Assembly (NCBI GenBank): GCA_021816865.1
Contig: JAKAWX010000001.1
Location: forward strand, 316,739 to 380,738
Direction: 5' to 3'
Length of the DNA: 64,000 nt
Source: Thermoplasmata archaeon
GTDB lineage: Archaea; Thermoplasmatota; Thermoplasmata; Lutacidiplasmatales; UBA184
Of this stretch, positions 7,815-15,784 are shown in pieces. The position numbers and the translations under genes were made by a program. The notes beneath the pieces were generated by a model. It saw only the letters and a program-made list of their open reading frames with translations, was not told the DNA's origin and did no database searches. The stretch's first letter is position 1. Each line of letters begins with the position of its first letter.

Positions 7815-8576
7815 GTGAGGCGCAACCCCCCGCCGATCGCGCGGTCTACGATATCCGCCCCACCCGACGTTCCCCGGGACTCTCGCGCGGAAGAGTTCGG
7901 GCCCGTTCTTCCCGAGATCCCGCTCGTGGAGGTCGATGTCGACGCGGGCCCCTCCCCCCACTGGATCCGAGACGTGACGCAGCGCTGGAAGCTTCGCGCC
8001 CGGGTCGAGGTCTGCCGGCCGATGGGTTCCGACTCGGCCGATCTCCTCCAAGTAGTGGAGCTGATCGGCGACCCGGGCGACCTCGGAGCCGCCGAACGCC
8101 ACCTTCGCCGTCGGACCGACCTTCGGGCGCTCACCGTCATGTCGCGCTCCCCGTCACGGCGTTTCATCCGGGCCGTCACCGAACTGCCGCCGCCGTGCCG
8201 CCGCGTCTTCGAGATGGGGGCGATCTGCGGCACCTGTCGGTTCTCTCCGGCCGCCCGGAAAGATGGACGAGAGCGGTGGACGTTGGTGGTTCCCCAAACC
8301 CCGGAGGCCCTCCAGACGGTGGCGGGGGCCCAGACCGGGCGGGACGGGAGTCGCCTCCCAATCCTCCGGATGCGACGTTTCGTTCCCGCCCGCACTCTCA
8401 CGCCCCGACAGACCGCCGCGCTCGAGACCGCCTACCGCCTTGGCTTCTACGCGTTCCCCCGGCGGAGCAACTTGCGGGAGGTCTCCCGCATCCTGGGTGT
8501 CAGCCGCTCGACCACGGCCGAGCTGCTGCGACGCGCGGAGAGCAAGATGCTCGCCCATCAGATTGGGGACTCCTGA
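7815..8576 (+). CDS. Bat-type helix-turn-helix transcriptional regulator
   Basis: The C-terminal part (residues ~195-247, LTPRQTAALETAYRLGFY followed by REVSRILGVSRSTTAELLRRAE) is the HTH_10/Bat DNA-binding domain found in haloarchaea and Thermoplasmata. The N-terminal ~190 residues match no sensor domain I recognise. They contain a C138-x2-C141 pair plus C67 and C128, which could bind metal or sense redox, but this is inference. The GTG at 7815 lies below TATA-like boxes, so the transcript may lack a leader. The gene is divergent from tfb across a 507-nt gap and convergent with a crotonase gene, ending 49 nt from it. Its target genes are unknown. Confidence 0.8.
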   Translation: MRRNPPPIARSTISAPPDVPRDSRAEEFGPVLPEIPLVEVDVDAGPSPHWIRDVTQRWKLRARVEVCRPMGSDSADLLQVVELIGDPGDLGAAERHLRRRTDLRALTVMSRSPSRRFIRAVTELPPPCRRVFEMGAICGTCRFSPAARKDGRERWTLVVPQTPEALQTVAGAQTGRDGSRLPILRMRRFVPARTLTPRQTAALETAYRLGFYAFPRRSNLREVSRILGVSRSTTAELLRRAESKMLAHQIGDS

Positions 8577-8625
8577 CGTCACCCGTCCGGAGCCGGTCTC
8601 CCGGTCCCCCGGAAAGGAACGCCGG

Positions 8626-9438
8626 TCAATCGCCGGAAGCGCCCCGGTGCCGGCGGAATCCCCTGACGGCGGTCCGGTTCTGTCCGCTGTCCCGCAGCGG
8701 GTCCGCGAGGTCCTGCTCCAACAGGAGGCCCTCGGCCAACGGAAGGTCGAGGCCCCGGCGCACCGCTTCCCGGGCGTGACGGACCGCCCGGGCGGGGAAC
8801 TGGGCGATTCGTTCCGCGACCTCAATGGCCTCGAGCCGCAGCCGGGAAAGCGGGACGATGCGGCTGACGAGGCCCACCTCGTAGGCGCGGGCGGCCGAGA
8901 TCGGCTCGCCGGTAAGGATCATTTCGAGCGCCGTGCCGCGAGGGATCGTCCGGGGAAGCCGCTGGGTCCCCCCCTGACCCGGGATAATGCCCCAGCGCAC
9001 CTCGGGGAGACCGAAGGTGGCGTTCGGGCTCGCGAGGCGCACGTCGCACGCGAGCGCCAGTTCGAGGCCGAGACCGAGACAGTAACCATTGATGGCCGCG
9101 ACAACCGGTTTGCCCGGGTCGAAGTTGCGGGTGAGACCACCAAGCCCCGGTTCCCGGGCCCAGCGAGCGTGTCGGTCCCCCGGGTGGGCCTCCGAATAGA
9201 ACTCCTCGAGACGCTTGAGGTCGATCCCGGACGAGAACGCCTTGTCGCCGGCTCCCGTCAGCACCGCCGCGCGGAGGCGATCGTCGGCCCGAAGCCGCCT
9301 CCACGCCCGGAGGAGCTGGGCGTGCGACTCGGGGTCGATCGCATTCAGGGAGGCCGGCCGGTCGAGGGTCACGACGAGGACTCGACCGCGAGCGCGCGCA
9401 CGGACCGGCATGGGGTCGGGGACCGTCCGGTGGCTCAT
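8626..9438 (-). CDS. Enoyl-CoA hydratase/isomerase (crotonase) family protein
   Basis: This is a 270-residue crotonase-fold enzyme. The oxyanion-hole segments are AFSSGIDLK (~68-76) and INGYCLGLGLELALACD (~116-132). The two acid positions of a true hydratase are present: a Glu in GLELALA and E146 in FGLPEVRWGIIPGQGG. It therefore probably hydrates 2-enoyl-CoAs in beta-oxidation. ATG at 9438 is used; in-frame sequence further upstream to 9531 is rich in Arg/Pro and unlike the family. The gene is divergent from the benzoyl-CoA operon across 291 nt. It could take part in beta-oxidation of the ring-cleavage product 3-hydroxypimelyl-CoA, an inference from position only. Confidence 0.85.
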   Translation of the reverse strand: MSHRTVPDPMPVRARARGRVLVVTLDRPASLNAIDPESHAQLLRAWRRLRADDRLRAAVLTGAGDKAFSSGIDLKRLEEFYSEAHPGDRHARWAREPGLGGLTRNFDPGKPVVAAINGYCLGLGLELALACDVRLASPNATFGLPEVRWGIIPGQGGTQRLPRTIPRGTALEMILTGEPISAARAYEVGLVSRIVPLSRLRLEAIEVAERIAQFPARAVRHAREAVRRGLDLPLAEGLLLEQDLADPLRDSGQNRTAVRGFRRHRGASGD

Positions 9439-9719
9439 CTGATTGTCGCCCTCGCGGTGGTCCGGACGAGGCCGAGCCAGCGGGACCGCGGCGCCGCGGG
9501 AGCGGGGCCGAACCGGTGAGGCCCCGAACAAAGGAGTGGGAACCCGTGGGGCGGGCGCCTACGCCGCAACACAGGTTACGAGGGACGAGCGCCGCCGCCC
9601 CGGACGGGATCTCAAAGTGGTGGACACCGAAAGGGACCCGGTCGCTCCGGGACGACCGACCTCGTCGGCCCTTACCGGTCAGGGAGAACGAACATCCCGT
9701 CCGCGCCGGTTGTCCGCTT

Positions 9720-9727
9720 GAGGAGAT
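9720..9727 (+). promoter_or_regulatory. Shine-Dalgarno sequence deciding the bamA start
   Basis: GAGGAGAT ends just before GTG 9730 and supports that codon over the in-frame TTG at 9718, which overlaps the motif. The surrounding gap 9439-9729 is the divergent promoter region. The best TATA-like run I see on the plus strand is CCCTTACC near 9670-9677, about 55 nt upstream of the GTG. Confidence 0.5.
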
Positions 9728-9729
9728 CC

Positions 9730-10857
9730 GTGTCGGGTCGGGGTCGTTCGAGCGCCGTGGCCGAGGCCGCCGCTCCGTCGTTCGACCCGATCGCATCGGG
9801 AGAACTTCGGGGGGAGTCGTTCCGAGAGATCCTCTACCGGACGTCCGACGGGGTCGCGACCGTCACGCTGAACCGGCCGGAGGCGTACAACGCGTACAGC
9901 ACGTTGACCCTTCACGAGATCGCTCGCGCGGTGGGGATGGCTTCCCGCGACGACCGCGTCGGGGTGCTCGTCCTCACCGGTGCGGGGACGCGCGCCTTCT
10001 GCACGGGCGGTGACGTCAAGGAGTACGCGAGCCGCTTCCTCCGCCGCCCGCACGACTACTGGAAGTACATGGCGGTCTTCCGCGAGGCCGTCGAGTCCCT
10101 GCTGCGGTGCGGCAAGCCGGTGATCGCGCGGCTCAACGGGATGGCGGTGGGTGGCGGCAACGAGCTCCACCTCGCGTGCGACCTCTCGGTGGCTGCTTCC
10201 CACGTCTACCTCGGCCAGGTCGGGGTCGGGGTCGGCTCGGTGGCCGCCGGCGGCGCCACCCAGTGGCTGCCCCTCGTGGTCGGCGACCGGAGGGCCCGCG
10301 CGATGCTGATGCTGAACGAGCGGATCCCCGCCGCCCAGGCGGCGGAGTGGGGACTCGTCACGTCCGCCGTCACTTCGGTCGTCCGGAACGGCGAATGGGT
10401 GACCTTTCCGACCCCCGAAGAGACCGGATGGGCGCTCAAGGAAGAGCGGGGGTACCGGGTGGACCTTCGGAGGCTCGACGACGCGGTCGACCACCTCTCG
10501 AAACGCCTGCTCGGGATGTTCCCGGAGTGCCTCCGGTACACGAAGACCCAAGCGAACTTCTGGAAGGAGCTGGCCTGGAACCAGACGGTCGGCCACGCCC
10601 AAGAGTGGCTCGCGCTCCACTTCGCTACCGTGGAACCGTACGAGGGGATGCACGCGTTCGTTGACAAGCGACCCGCTCGGGTCTCCGAGCTCCGCACGAA
10701 GCTCGCGAGAGGCGAAGGCGATTACCTCCACGGCCCGCCCCTGCGGTCGTGCGGGAGCTGCGGCGAAGCCGGAATGCCGGCACAGTTCCGCTACTGCGGC
10801 CGGTGCGGCGCGCCTCTCCCCACCGAGGACGGGGCCGCGTCGCACGCCCCGTCGTAG
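9730..10857 (+). CDS. bamA: 6-oxocyclohex-1-ene-1-carbonyl-CoA hydrolase with C-terminal zinc ribbon
   Basis: BamA/Oah hydrates 6-oxocyclohex-1-ene-1-carbonyl-CoA and cleaves the ring to 3-hydroxypimelyl-CoA, the last step of the upper benzoyl-CoA pathway. The 375-residue protein has the long BamA form of the crotonase fold. NRPEAYNAYSTLTL, AFCTGGDVKEYA and the GMAVGGGNELHLACD loop all match the family. So do GGATQWLPLVVG and the BamA-specific insert around DLRRLDDAVDHLSKRLLGMFPECL. After the normal end, a C341-x2-C344-x11-C356-x2-C359 zinc ribbon is appended, which I do not know from characterised BamA proteins. It is the first gene of the operon; bcrB starts 18 nt downstream. The substrate follows from family and context and is not visible directly. 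Confidence 0.9.
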   Translation: MSGRGRSSAVAEAAAPSFDPIASGELRGESFREILYRTSDGVATVTLNRPEAYNAYSTLTLHEIARAVGMASRDDRVGVLVLTGAGTRAFCTGGDVKEYASRFLRRPHDYWKYMAVFREAVESLLRCGKPVIARLNGMAVGGGNELHLACDLSVAASHVYLGQVGVGVGSVAAGGATQWLPLVVGDRRARAMLMLNERIPAAQAAEWGLVTSAVTSVVRNGEWVTFPTPEETGWALKEERGYRVDLRRLDDAVDHLSKRLLGMFPECLRYTKTQANFWKELAWNQTVGHAQEWLALHFATVEPYEGMHAFVDKRPARVSELRTKLARGEGDYLHGPPLRSCGSCGEAGMPAQFRYCGRCGAPLPTEDGAASHAPS

Positions 10858-10875
10858 CGGGGAGGGGATCGACCG

Positions 10876-12153
10876 ATGGGGGATACGGGCACCGAACCCC
10901 GCTTCCTCACGACAGCCCGGGACCGGCAGCGCGAGATGGTCGAGGAGTACTACGCGGGCCTCGAAGGCGCTGGTGGACCGAAGAAGCCGGTCGCGTACAT
11001 GCTCGTCGGCGGGAACCTGACGGAGATCGTCCGGTCGTTCGGGTACGAGGTCGTCTTCCCCGAGATCGTGGCCCTCAACTGCGCGATCAAGCACGTCTCG
11101 CTCCCCAACATCCTTCACGCGGAGTCGCAGGGATACGGCCTCGACGTCTGCGGCTACGTGAAGAACGACCTCGGGCTCCAGGAGATGGGGGGACAGACCC
11201 CGTTCGGTCGGATCCCCCCTCCCGACCTCCTCGTGTGCAGCTTCTCGGGTTGCTACGTGTATGTGAAGTGGTGGGAAGCGCTCGCCGAGAAGTACGGCTG
11301 CCCGCTCTTCATGCTGGACGTTCCCTACCTCCGGGACGCCACGCCCCAGTCCGAGGACATCCAGTACATCGTGACCCAGTTGCACGAGCTCATCGCGCTC
11401 CTCGAGAAAGCGACGGGCCGCGCGTTCGACCCCGCGGAGCTGCGCGCGACGCTCGCCCGCTCCCGTCGCGCCGAGGAAGGTTGGGTCAACTACCTCGCCT
11501 CCGGCCGCCGGCGACCGTCCCCCATCGAGGCGTACTTCGAGGCCGTGTTCTACATGTTCCCGATCAACGTTTTGCGCGGGACCGAGGTCGCGGCCGACTT
11601 CTACGCGACCGTCAACGCGGAGGTCGACGAGCGGGTGCGGTCGGGGACGTACCCGGTCCCCGAAGAGAAGTTCCGCCTCGTGGTCGAGGGCGTGCCGCCG
11701 TACCCGAGCTACCGGACGTTCTGGGATTTCTTCCGGAAGTGGGGCGCGGTCTCGGTCGCGGCGACGTACCCGAAGGTCGGTGGGCTCTTCGACCGGGGCT
11801 TCCTCCACGACCCCGCGCGGCCGTTCGACAGCATCGCCGAGTACTCGCTGGGAGCGTACGTGAACCAGTCGTGGCCGCTCCGACGCACGCTCATCGAGGA
11901 GTACGTCCGGGACTTCGGCGCGGACGCGGTGCTCATCCACGGCATCAAGTCGTGCCGCTCGTTCACCGCCGGCCAGGGTGACCTGCGGGACCGGCTGATC
12001 CACGACCTCGGGATCCCGACCCTCTACATCGAATCGGACCACGAGGACCCGCGCTACTTCGCCCCGGCCCAGATCAAGAACCGGATGGACGCCTTCTTCG
12101 AATCGCTCGACCGACGCAAGGGCACGACGCCGCTGCCGATGGTGGGCGGATGA
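10876..12153 (+). CDS. bcrB: Benzoyl-CoA reductase subunit B (class I, ATP-dependent)
   Basis: BcrB is one of two homologous catalytic subunits of ATP-dependent benzoyl-CoA reductase, which dearomatises benzoyl-CoA to cyclohexa-1,5-diene-1-carbonyl-CoA with electrons from ferredoxin. The 425-residue protein has the 2-hydroxyglutaryl-CoA dehydratase D-component fold. Candidate Fe-S cysteines sit in LDVCGYVKND, SFSGCYVYV and GIKSCRSFTAG. The conserved C-terminal block GIPTLYIESDHEDPRY is followed by an AQIKNRMDAFFE-type ending as in BcrB/BadE. A strong SD (GGAGGGGAT, ~10860-10868) precedes the ATG. Its stop overlaps the bcrA ATG (ATGA, 12150-12153). A 2-hydroxyacyl-CoA dehydratase is the alternative for this fold, but dch, had and bamA in the same operon argue for benzoyl-CoA. 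Confidence 0.9.
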   Translation: MGDTGTEPRFLTTARDRQREMVEEYYAGLEGAGGPKKPVAYMLVGGNLTEIVRSFGYEVVFPEIVALNCAIKHVSLPNILHAESQGYGLDVCGYVKNDLGLQEMGGQTPFGRIPPPDLLVCSFSGCYVYVKWWEALAEKYGCPLFMLDVPYLRDATPQSEDIQYIVTQLHELIALLEKATGRAFDPAELRATLARSRRAEEGWVNYLASGRRRPSPIEAYFEAVFYMFPINVLRGTEVAADFYATVNAEVDERVRSGTYPVPEEKFRLVVEGVPPYPSYRTFWDFFRKWGAVSVAATYPKVGGLFDRGFLHDPARPFDSIAEYSLGAYVNQSWPLRRTLIEEYVRDFGADAVLIHGIKSCRSFTAGQGDLRDRLIHDLGIPTLYIESDHEDPRYFAPAQIKNRMDAFFESLDRRKGTTPLPMVGG

Positions 12154-12938
12154 CGCTCGTGGCCGGCGTGGACATCGGTTCGACGACGGCGAAGTGCGCC
12201 CTGATCGAGGACGGGCGGATCGTGGGGAAGTCCCTCGCGCCGGTCGGCGTGGAGCTCGTGAAGGACGCCGAGCGCGCCCTCGAGCAGGCGCTCGCCGAAG
12301 CGGGCCGGGATCGCGGCGAGGTGCGGGTCGTGACCGGCACCGGCTACGGCCGGTTCAAGGTGACGTTCGGCCAGTTCACGGTGACCGAGATCGGGTGCCA
12401 CGCGAAGGGGGCGCACTTTCTCTTCCCGGGCACCCGCCTCGTGCTCGACATCGGGGGCCAGGACACGAAGGCGATCAAGGTCGACCCGAACGGAGAGGTC
12501 GTCGACTTCGCGATGAACGACAAGTGCGCCGCGGGCACCGGACGGTTCCTCGACGTCTGCGCCGGCGCGCTCGGCTACGATGTCAGCCAGATCGGAGCCC
12601 TGTCGCTGGGCGCCCGGCACCCGGTGAAGGTGACGAACACGTGCACGGTGTTCGCCGAGTCCGAGGTGACCAGCTACGTCGCTCGGGGCAAGGACCCGAA
12701 GGACATCCTCGCGGGCCTCTACGGCGGGATCGTGAGCCGGTCGCTCTCGCTCATGCAGCGGGTCGGGGTGGAACCCGAGGTGACGTTCACGGGCGGCGTC
12801 TCGAAGAACGAGGGGATGGTCCGCACGCTCGAACGTCGGCTCGCCCTCCGGGTCAACGTGAGCCCCCTCTCCCAGTACGTGGGCGCGGTGGGCGCCGCGC
12901 TCTACGGTCTCGAGCGGCCTACGGGAGTTCCCGCATGA
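12150..12938 (+). CDS. bcrA: Benzoyl-CoA reductase ATPase subunit A
   Basis: This is one of the two ASKHA-fold ATPase subunits that couple ATP hydrolysis to low-potential electron transfer into the BcrB/BcrC module. The 262-residue protein has the phosphate-binding loop GVDIGSTTAKCALIEDG (N-terminus), VTGTGYGRF, and VLDIGGQDTKAIKVD. The two cysteines that hold the subunit-bridging [4Fe-4S] cluster lie in MNDKCAAGTGRFLD and TNTCTVFAESEV. FTGGVSKNEGM closes the nucleotide site. These motifs match the BadF/BcrA side of the family better than BcrD. It is short compared with the roughly 440-residue Thauera and Rhodopseudomonas A subunits and closer in size to the Azoarcus Bzd form (from memory). 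It overlaps both neighbours by 4 nt. Confidence 0.9.
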   Translation: MTLVAGVDIGSTTAKCALIEDGRIVGKSLAPVGVELVKDAERALEQALAEAGRDRGEVRVVTGTGYGRFKVTFGQFTVTEIGCHAKGAHFLFPGTRLVLDIGGQDTKAIKVDPNGEVVDFAMNDKCAAGTGRFLDVCAGALGYDVSQIGALSLGARHPVKVTNTCTVFAESEVTSYVARGKDPKDILAGLYGGIVSRSLSLMQRVGVEPEVTFTGGVSKNEGMVRTLERRLALRVNVSPLSQYVGAVGAALYGLERPTGVPA

Positions 12939-13753
12939 TCACCTGCGGCCTCGACCTCGGTGCGGGCACGATCAAGGGCGCCCTGCTCGAGGACGGGCGG
13001 CAGCTCCTCGCCACCGCCATCGCTCCGACCCGGGGCAATCCCGTGGACGGCGCGCACCGGGTCCTCGAGCGCATGGTCGAGGAGGTCAACGTCCTCCCGG
13101 ACGAGGTCGACTACCTCTGCACGACCGGCGGCGCGCGGTACGCCTTTCCCGACCGGCACCTCCAGGTCAGCGACATCACCGCGTCGGCGAGGGGGGCCGT
13201 GTTCCTGCTACCGGGGACACGACACGTCGTCGACATCGGCAGCCAGTCGTCCCGCGCGATGTCCGTCTCCGAAACCGGCCGGGTCGTCCGGTTCAAGATG
13301 AACGAGAAGTGCGCGGCCGGCGCGGGGCGGTTCGTCGACCGTTGCGCCAAGTACCTGCAGGTCCCGCTCGAAGAGATGGCCCCGAAGGCGCTCGCGGCGG
13401 CGCACCCGAAGATGATCTCGAGCGTCTGCGCGGTCCTGGCGGAGACCGAGATCATCAACAACGTCGCCGACGAGATCCCGCTGGCCGACATCCTGATGGG
13501 GGTCTTTCTCTCCCTCGCGCAGCGGGCGTACATCCTCATGCGAAACGTCGGAATCCAGCCCGAGGTCACCCTCGTCGGAGGTCTCGTCCGCAGCGAGGCG
13601 ATGGTTCGAGCGCTCGAACAGACCGCGAAGACCCCGGTCCTTGCCGACCCGCGGTCCCACCATGCCGCGGCGATCGGCGCGGCGCTCCTCGGCCACGCCC
13701 GTTTGGAAAAGCTCGGGGGTCGCCCCGCTCCGCTCCTGACGACTTCGGGGTGA
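12935..13753 (+). CDS. bcrD: Benzoyl-CoA reductase ATPase subunit D
   Basis: This is the second ASKHA ATPase subunit of the reductase, 272 residues. The N-terminal loop is GLDLGAGTIKGALLEDG, followed by CTTGGARYAFPD in place of the GTGYGR motif of subunit A. ARGAVFLLPGTRHVVDIGSQ resembles the ARGAVYL...DIG segment of Thauera BcrD, and ISSVCAVLAETEIINN matches its SSICAVLAETDVIN motif. Cluster-ligand cysteines are those in MNEKCAAGAGRFVD and SSVCAVLAE. The ATG at 12935 sits in an ATGA overlap with the bcrA stop, which fixes the start; an in-frame open extension upstream runs through bcrA and is spurious. bcrC follows after 3 nt. Confidence 0.9.
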   Translation: MITCGLDLGAGTIKGALLEDGRQLLATAIAPTRGNPVDGAHRVLERMVEEVNVLPDEVDYLCTTGGARYAFPDRHLQVSDITASARGAVFLLPGTRHVVDIGSQSSRAMSVSETGRVVRFKMNEKCAAGAGRFVDRCAKYLQVPLEEMAPKALAAAHPKMISSVCAVLAETEIINNVADEIPLADILMGVFLSLAQRAYILMRNVGIQPEVTLVGGLVRSEAMVRALEQTAKTPVLADPRSHHAAAIGAALLGHARLEKLGGRPAPLLTTSG

Positions 13754-13756
13754 ACG

Positions 13757-14995
13757 ATGGCGACGCGCGTCCCGCCCGAAGAGGACCCGGGCGGCTCCGA
13801 GACGGCCCCGTCCCTCGAGCTCGGCGAGACGTTCGAGGAGCTCACCGGCGCGCCGTCGATCGAGGCGCTGGCGCAGCTCGCCCGCGAGGTGATCTGCGAC
13901 CCGAGCTACCCCACCGTCCGCGCGTGGACTCGTCGCGGCCGTGGCGCGGTGGGCTGCTTCCCGGTCTACACTCCCCAGGAGCTGGTCCACGCGATGGGGC
14001 TTCTCCCGGTGTCGCTCCACGGGGGCGGAGAGAGCATCGAGATCAGTCACGCGGACGCGGCCCTCGGCTCCTTCCTCTGCTCGATCAGCAAGTCGACCCT
14101 CGAGCTCGGGCTGACCGGGCGCCTCGCTCCGTTTCGCGCGTTCGTCTTCCCGTACATCTGTGACGTGAGCCGGAACCTCGAGGGGATCTTCTCGCGCGCC
14201 GTCCCGGGCGCGGCGACCCACATGCTCCACCTTCCCCAGAACTTCCGCTCGGCGGGAACGGTGCCGTTCCTGGTCGCCGAGTACCGCCGCCTCATCGCGA
14301 AGCTCGAGAGCGCGGGCGGCGAGCGCTACCGCCCGGAGCGGCTGGCCGACTCGATCGAGCTGTTCAACCGGCAGCGGACCGAGATCGCGCGGCTGGCCGC
14401 CGTCAAGAACGCCGAGCCGGGGAAGCTCACCCTCACGGAGTCGTACCTGATCCGACGGCTCGGAGGCCTGGTTCCGCGGGAGGTCCACCTCCGGATCCTC
14501 GAACGCGTCCACGCGGAACTCGCCGTCCGACCGAACCGGCCCAAGGACGCGATCCGTGTCCTACTGGTCGGACCGTTCTGCGAGCAGCCGACCCTCGATC
14601 TCATCGAGCTGGTCGAGCAGGTCGGGTGCTACGCGGTCGACGACGAGCTCCTGCAGATCTACCGCTGGTACGACCGGGTAGACCCGAACGGCGACCCCCT
14701 CGAAAACCTCGCGTCCGCGTACGCCCGAAGCACGATCGACATCGGGGTGCGTGCGACCCCGACGACCAAGGGGGAGGCGATCCTCCGACGGGTCGAGGCG
14801 TCCGGGGCCCAGGGGGTCATCTTCCTGACGGCGAAGTTCTGCGAGCCGGCGCTCGAGGACGTCGTCCTGTACCGTCGCGCCCTCGACCGGCAGAAGATAC
14901 CCTACCTCCACCTCGAGTTCGAGGAGCGCTCGGCCGCGTACGAGCAGTCCCGCCTCCAGCTCGAGACGTTCGTCGAGTCCATCCTCTTCGACTGA
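13757..14995 (+). CDS. bcrC: Benzoyl-CoA reductase subunit C
   Basis: This is the second HgdB/FldC-fold catalytic subunit, 412 residues. A ~35-residue acidic N-terminal extension precedes the core. Candidate Fe-S cysteines are in GAVGCFPVYTPQELVHAMG, VFPYICDVSRN and FLTAKFCEPALED, and they match the conserved cysteine positions of BcrC/BadD. EAILRRVEASGAQGVIFL near 350 and a C-terminal QLETFVESI helix are typical of the family. Gene order B-A-D-C differs from the C-B-A-D order I recall for Thauera bcr. The stop is followed 7 nt later by the dch ATG. Confidence 0.9.
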   Translation: MATRVPPEEDPGGSETAPSLELGETFEELTGAPSIEALAQLAREVICDPSYPTVRAWTRRGRGAVGCFPVYTPQELVHAMGLLPVSLHGGGESIEISHADAALGSFLCSISKSTLELGLTGRLAPFRAFVFPYICDVSRNLEGIFSRAVPGAATHMLHLPQNFRSAGTVPFLVAEYRRLIAKLESAGGERYRPERLADSIELFNRQRTEIARLAAVKNAEPGKLTLTESYLIRRLGGLVPREVHLRILERVHAELAVRPNRPKDAIRVLLVGPFCEQPTLDLIELVEQVGCYAVDDELLQIYRWYDRVDPNGDPLENLASAYARSTIDIGVRATPTTKGEAILRRVEASGAQGVIFLTAKFCEPALEDVVLYRRALDRQKIPYLHLEFEERSAAYEQSRLQLETFVESILFD

Positions 14996-15002
14996 GGTCG
15001 CG

Positions 15003-15770
15003 ATGTCGGGCGGATCCGGAACGGTGCGGGTCGATCGGGCCGGGGCCTGCGCCACCGTCGAGTGGGACCGCCCCCCGGTCAACGTCTTCGACATCGCCCT
15101 CCTGCGTGACCTGTCGACCGCCCTCCGCTCGACTCCCGTCCGCTCCGCGCACGTGGTCGTCCTCAAGGGTGCGCGTCGCCGCTGGAGCGCCGGCTTCGAT
15201 GTCGAGGACCACTTCGCGGAGCGGGTGCGCCCGATGTTCGGCGCGTTCCGGGAACTCCTGCGGGCGCTGGGGGAGCTTCCCGTGCCGACCCTGGGGCAGG
15301 TGGAGGGGCCGTGCCTCGGAGGGGGGCTTGAACTGCTCTCCGCCTGCGACCTCGGCGTCGCCGCGGCGTCGGCGACGTTCGGACAACCCGAGATCCGTCT
15401 CGGGGTCTTCCCGCCGCTCGCCGCCGCCGAAGGACCCCGCGCCCTCGGTCCGAAACGGGCGGCGGAGCTGCTCCTCCTCGGCGAGACCGTGACGGCCGAA
15501 CGGGCCGAGACGGTCGGCCTCGTCTCTCGGGTCGTGCCGGACCCGGCCGTCGATCTCGAGGTCGCTCGGTGCGTCAACCAAATCGCAGGGCTCCGTCGCG
15601 AAGCGCTCGTCCTCCTCAAGGCGGCGATGCGCGAGGAGCCCGCTGACCGCTGGGCACGCCTCGACCGTGCGGAGCGGATCTACCTCGAGGAGCTCATGCG
15701 GCTCCCGGCAGCCGAAGAAGGGCTTCGGGCGTTCCGCGAGAAGCGGGCGCCGGTGTGGCCCGCTCCGTGA
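15003..15770 (+). CDS. dch: Cyclohexa-1,5-diene-1-carbonyl-CoA hydratase
   Basis: Dch adds water to the dienoyl-CoA made by benzoyl-CoA reductase, giving 6-hydroxycyclohex-1-ene-1-carbonyl-CoA. The 255-residue crotonase has marks of the Dch/BamR/BzdW group rather than general ECH. RPPVNVFDIALLRDL is at the N-terminus. The oxyanion segment is WSAGFDVEDHF. CLGGGLELLSACDLGVAA is followed by FGQPEIRLGVFPPLAA. The C-terminal block is ERIYLEELMRLPAAEEG and then FREKRAPVW. All of these are recognisable in characterised dienoyl-CoA hydratases. ATG at 15003 follows the bcrC stop by 7 nt; had begins 14 nt after its stop. Placement directly after bcrC supports the assignment. Confidence 0.9.
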   Translation: MSGGSGTVRVDRAGACATVEWDRPPVNVFDIALLRDLSTALRSTPVRSAHVVVLKGARRRWSAGFDVEDHFAERVRPMFGAFRELLRALGELPVPTLGQVEGPCLGGGLELLSACDLGVAAASATFGQPEIRLGVFPPLAAAEGPRALGPKRAAELLLLGETVTAERAETVGLVSRVVPDPAVDLEVARCVNQIAGLRREALVLLKAAMREEPADRWARLDRAERIYLEELMRLPAAEEGLRAFREKRAPVWPAP

Positions 15771-15784
15771 GGGAAGACAACGGC

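Noticed and set aside
9679-12042. A 787-codon minus-strand frame opposite bamA and bcrB
   Set aside because: Antisense to clear benzoyl-CoA pathway genes, with a composition typical of complementary-strand artefacts.
12194-12934. An N-terminal extension of bcrD running back through bcrA
   Set aside because: The frame is open but encodes Arg/Gly-rich sequence; the ATGA overlap at 12935-12938 and the GLDLGAGTIK start give the proper N-terminus.
10876-12938. Assignment of bcrB/bcrA to 2-hydroxyacyl-CoA dehydratase and its activator
   Set aside because: The folds are shared, but two different ATPase subunits plus dch, had and bamA in the same operon fit benzoyl-CoA reductase, and the dehydratase system uses a single activator.
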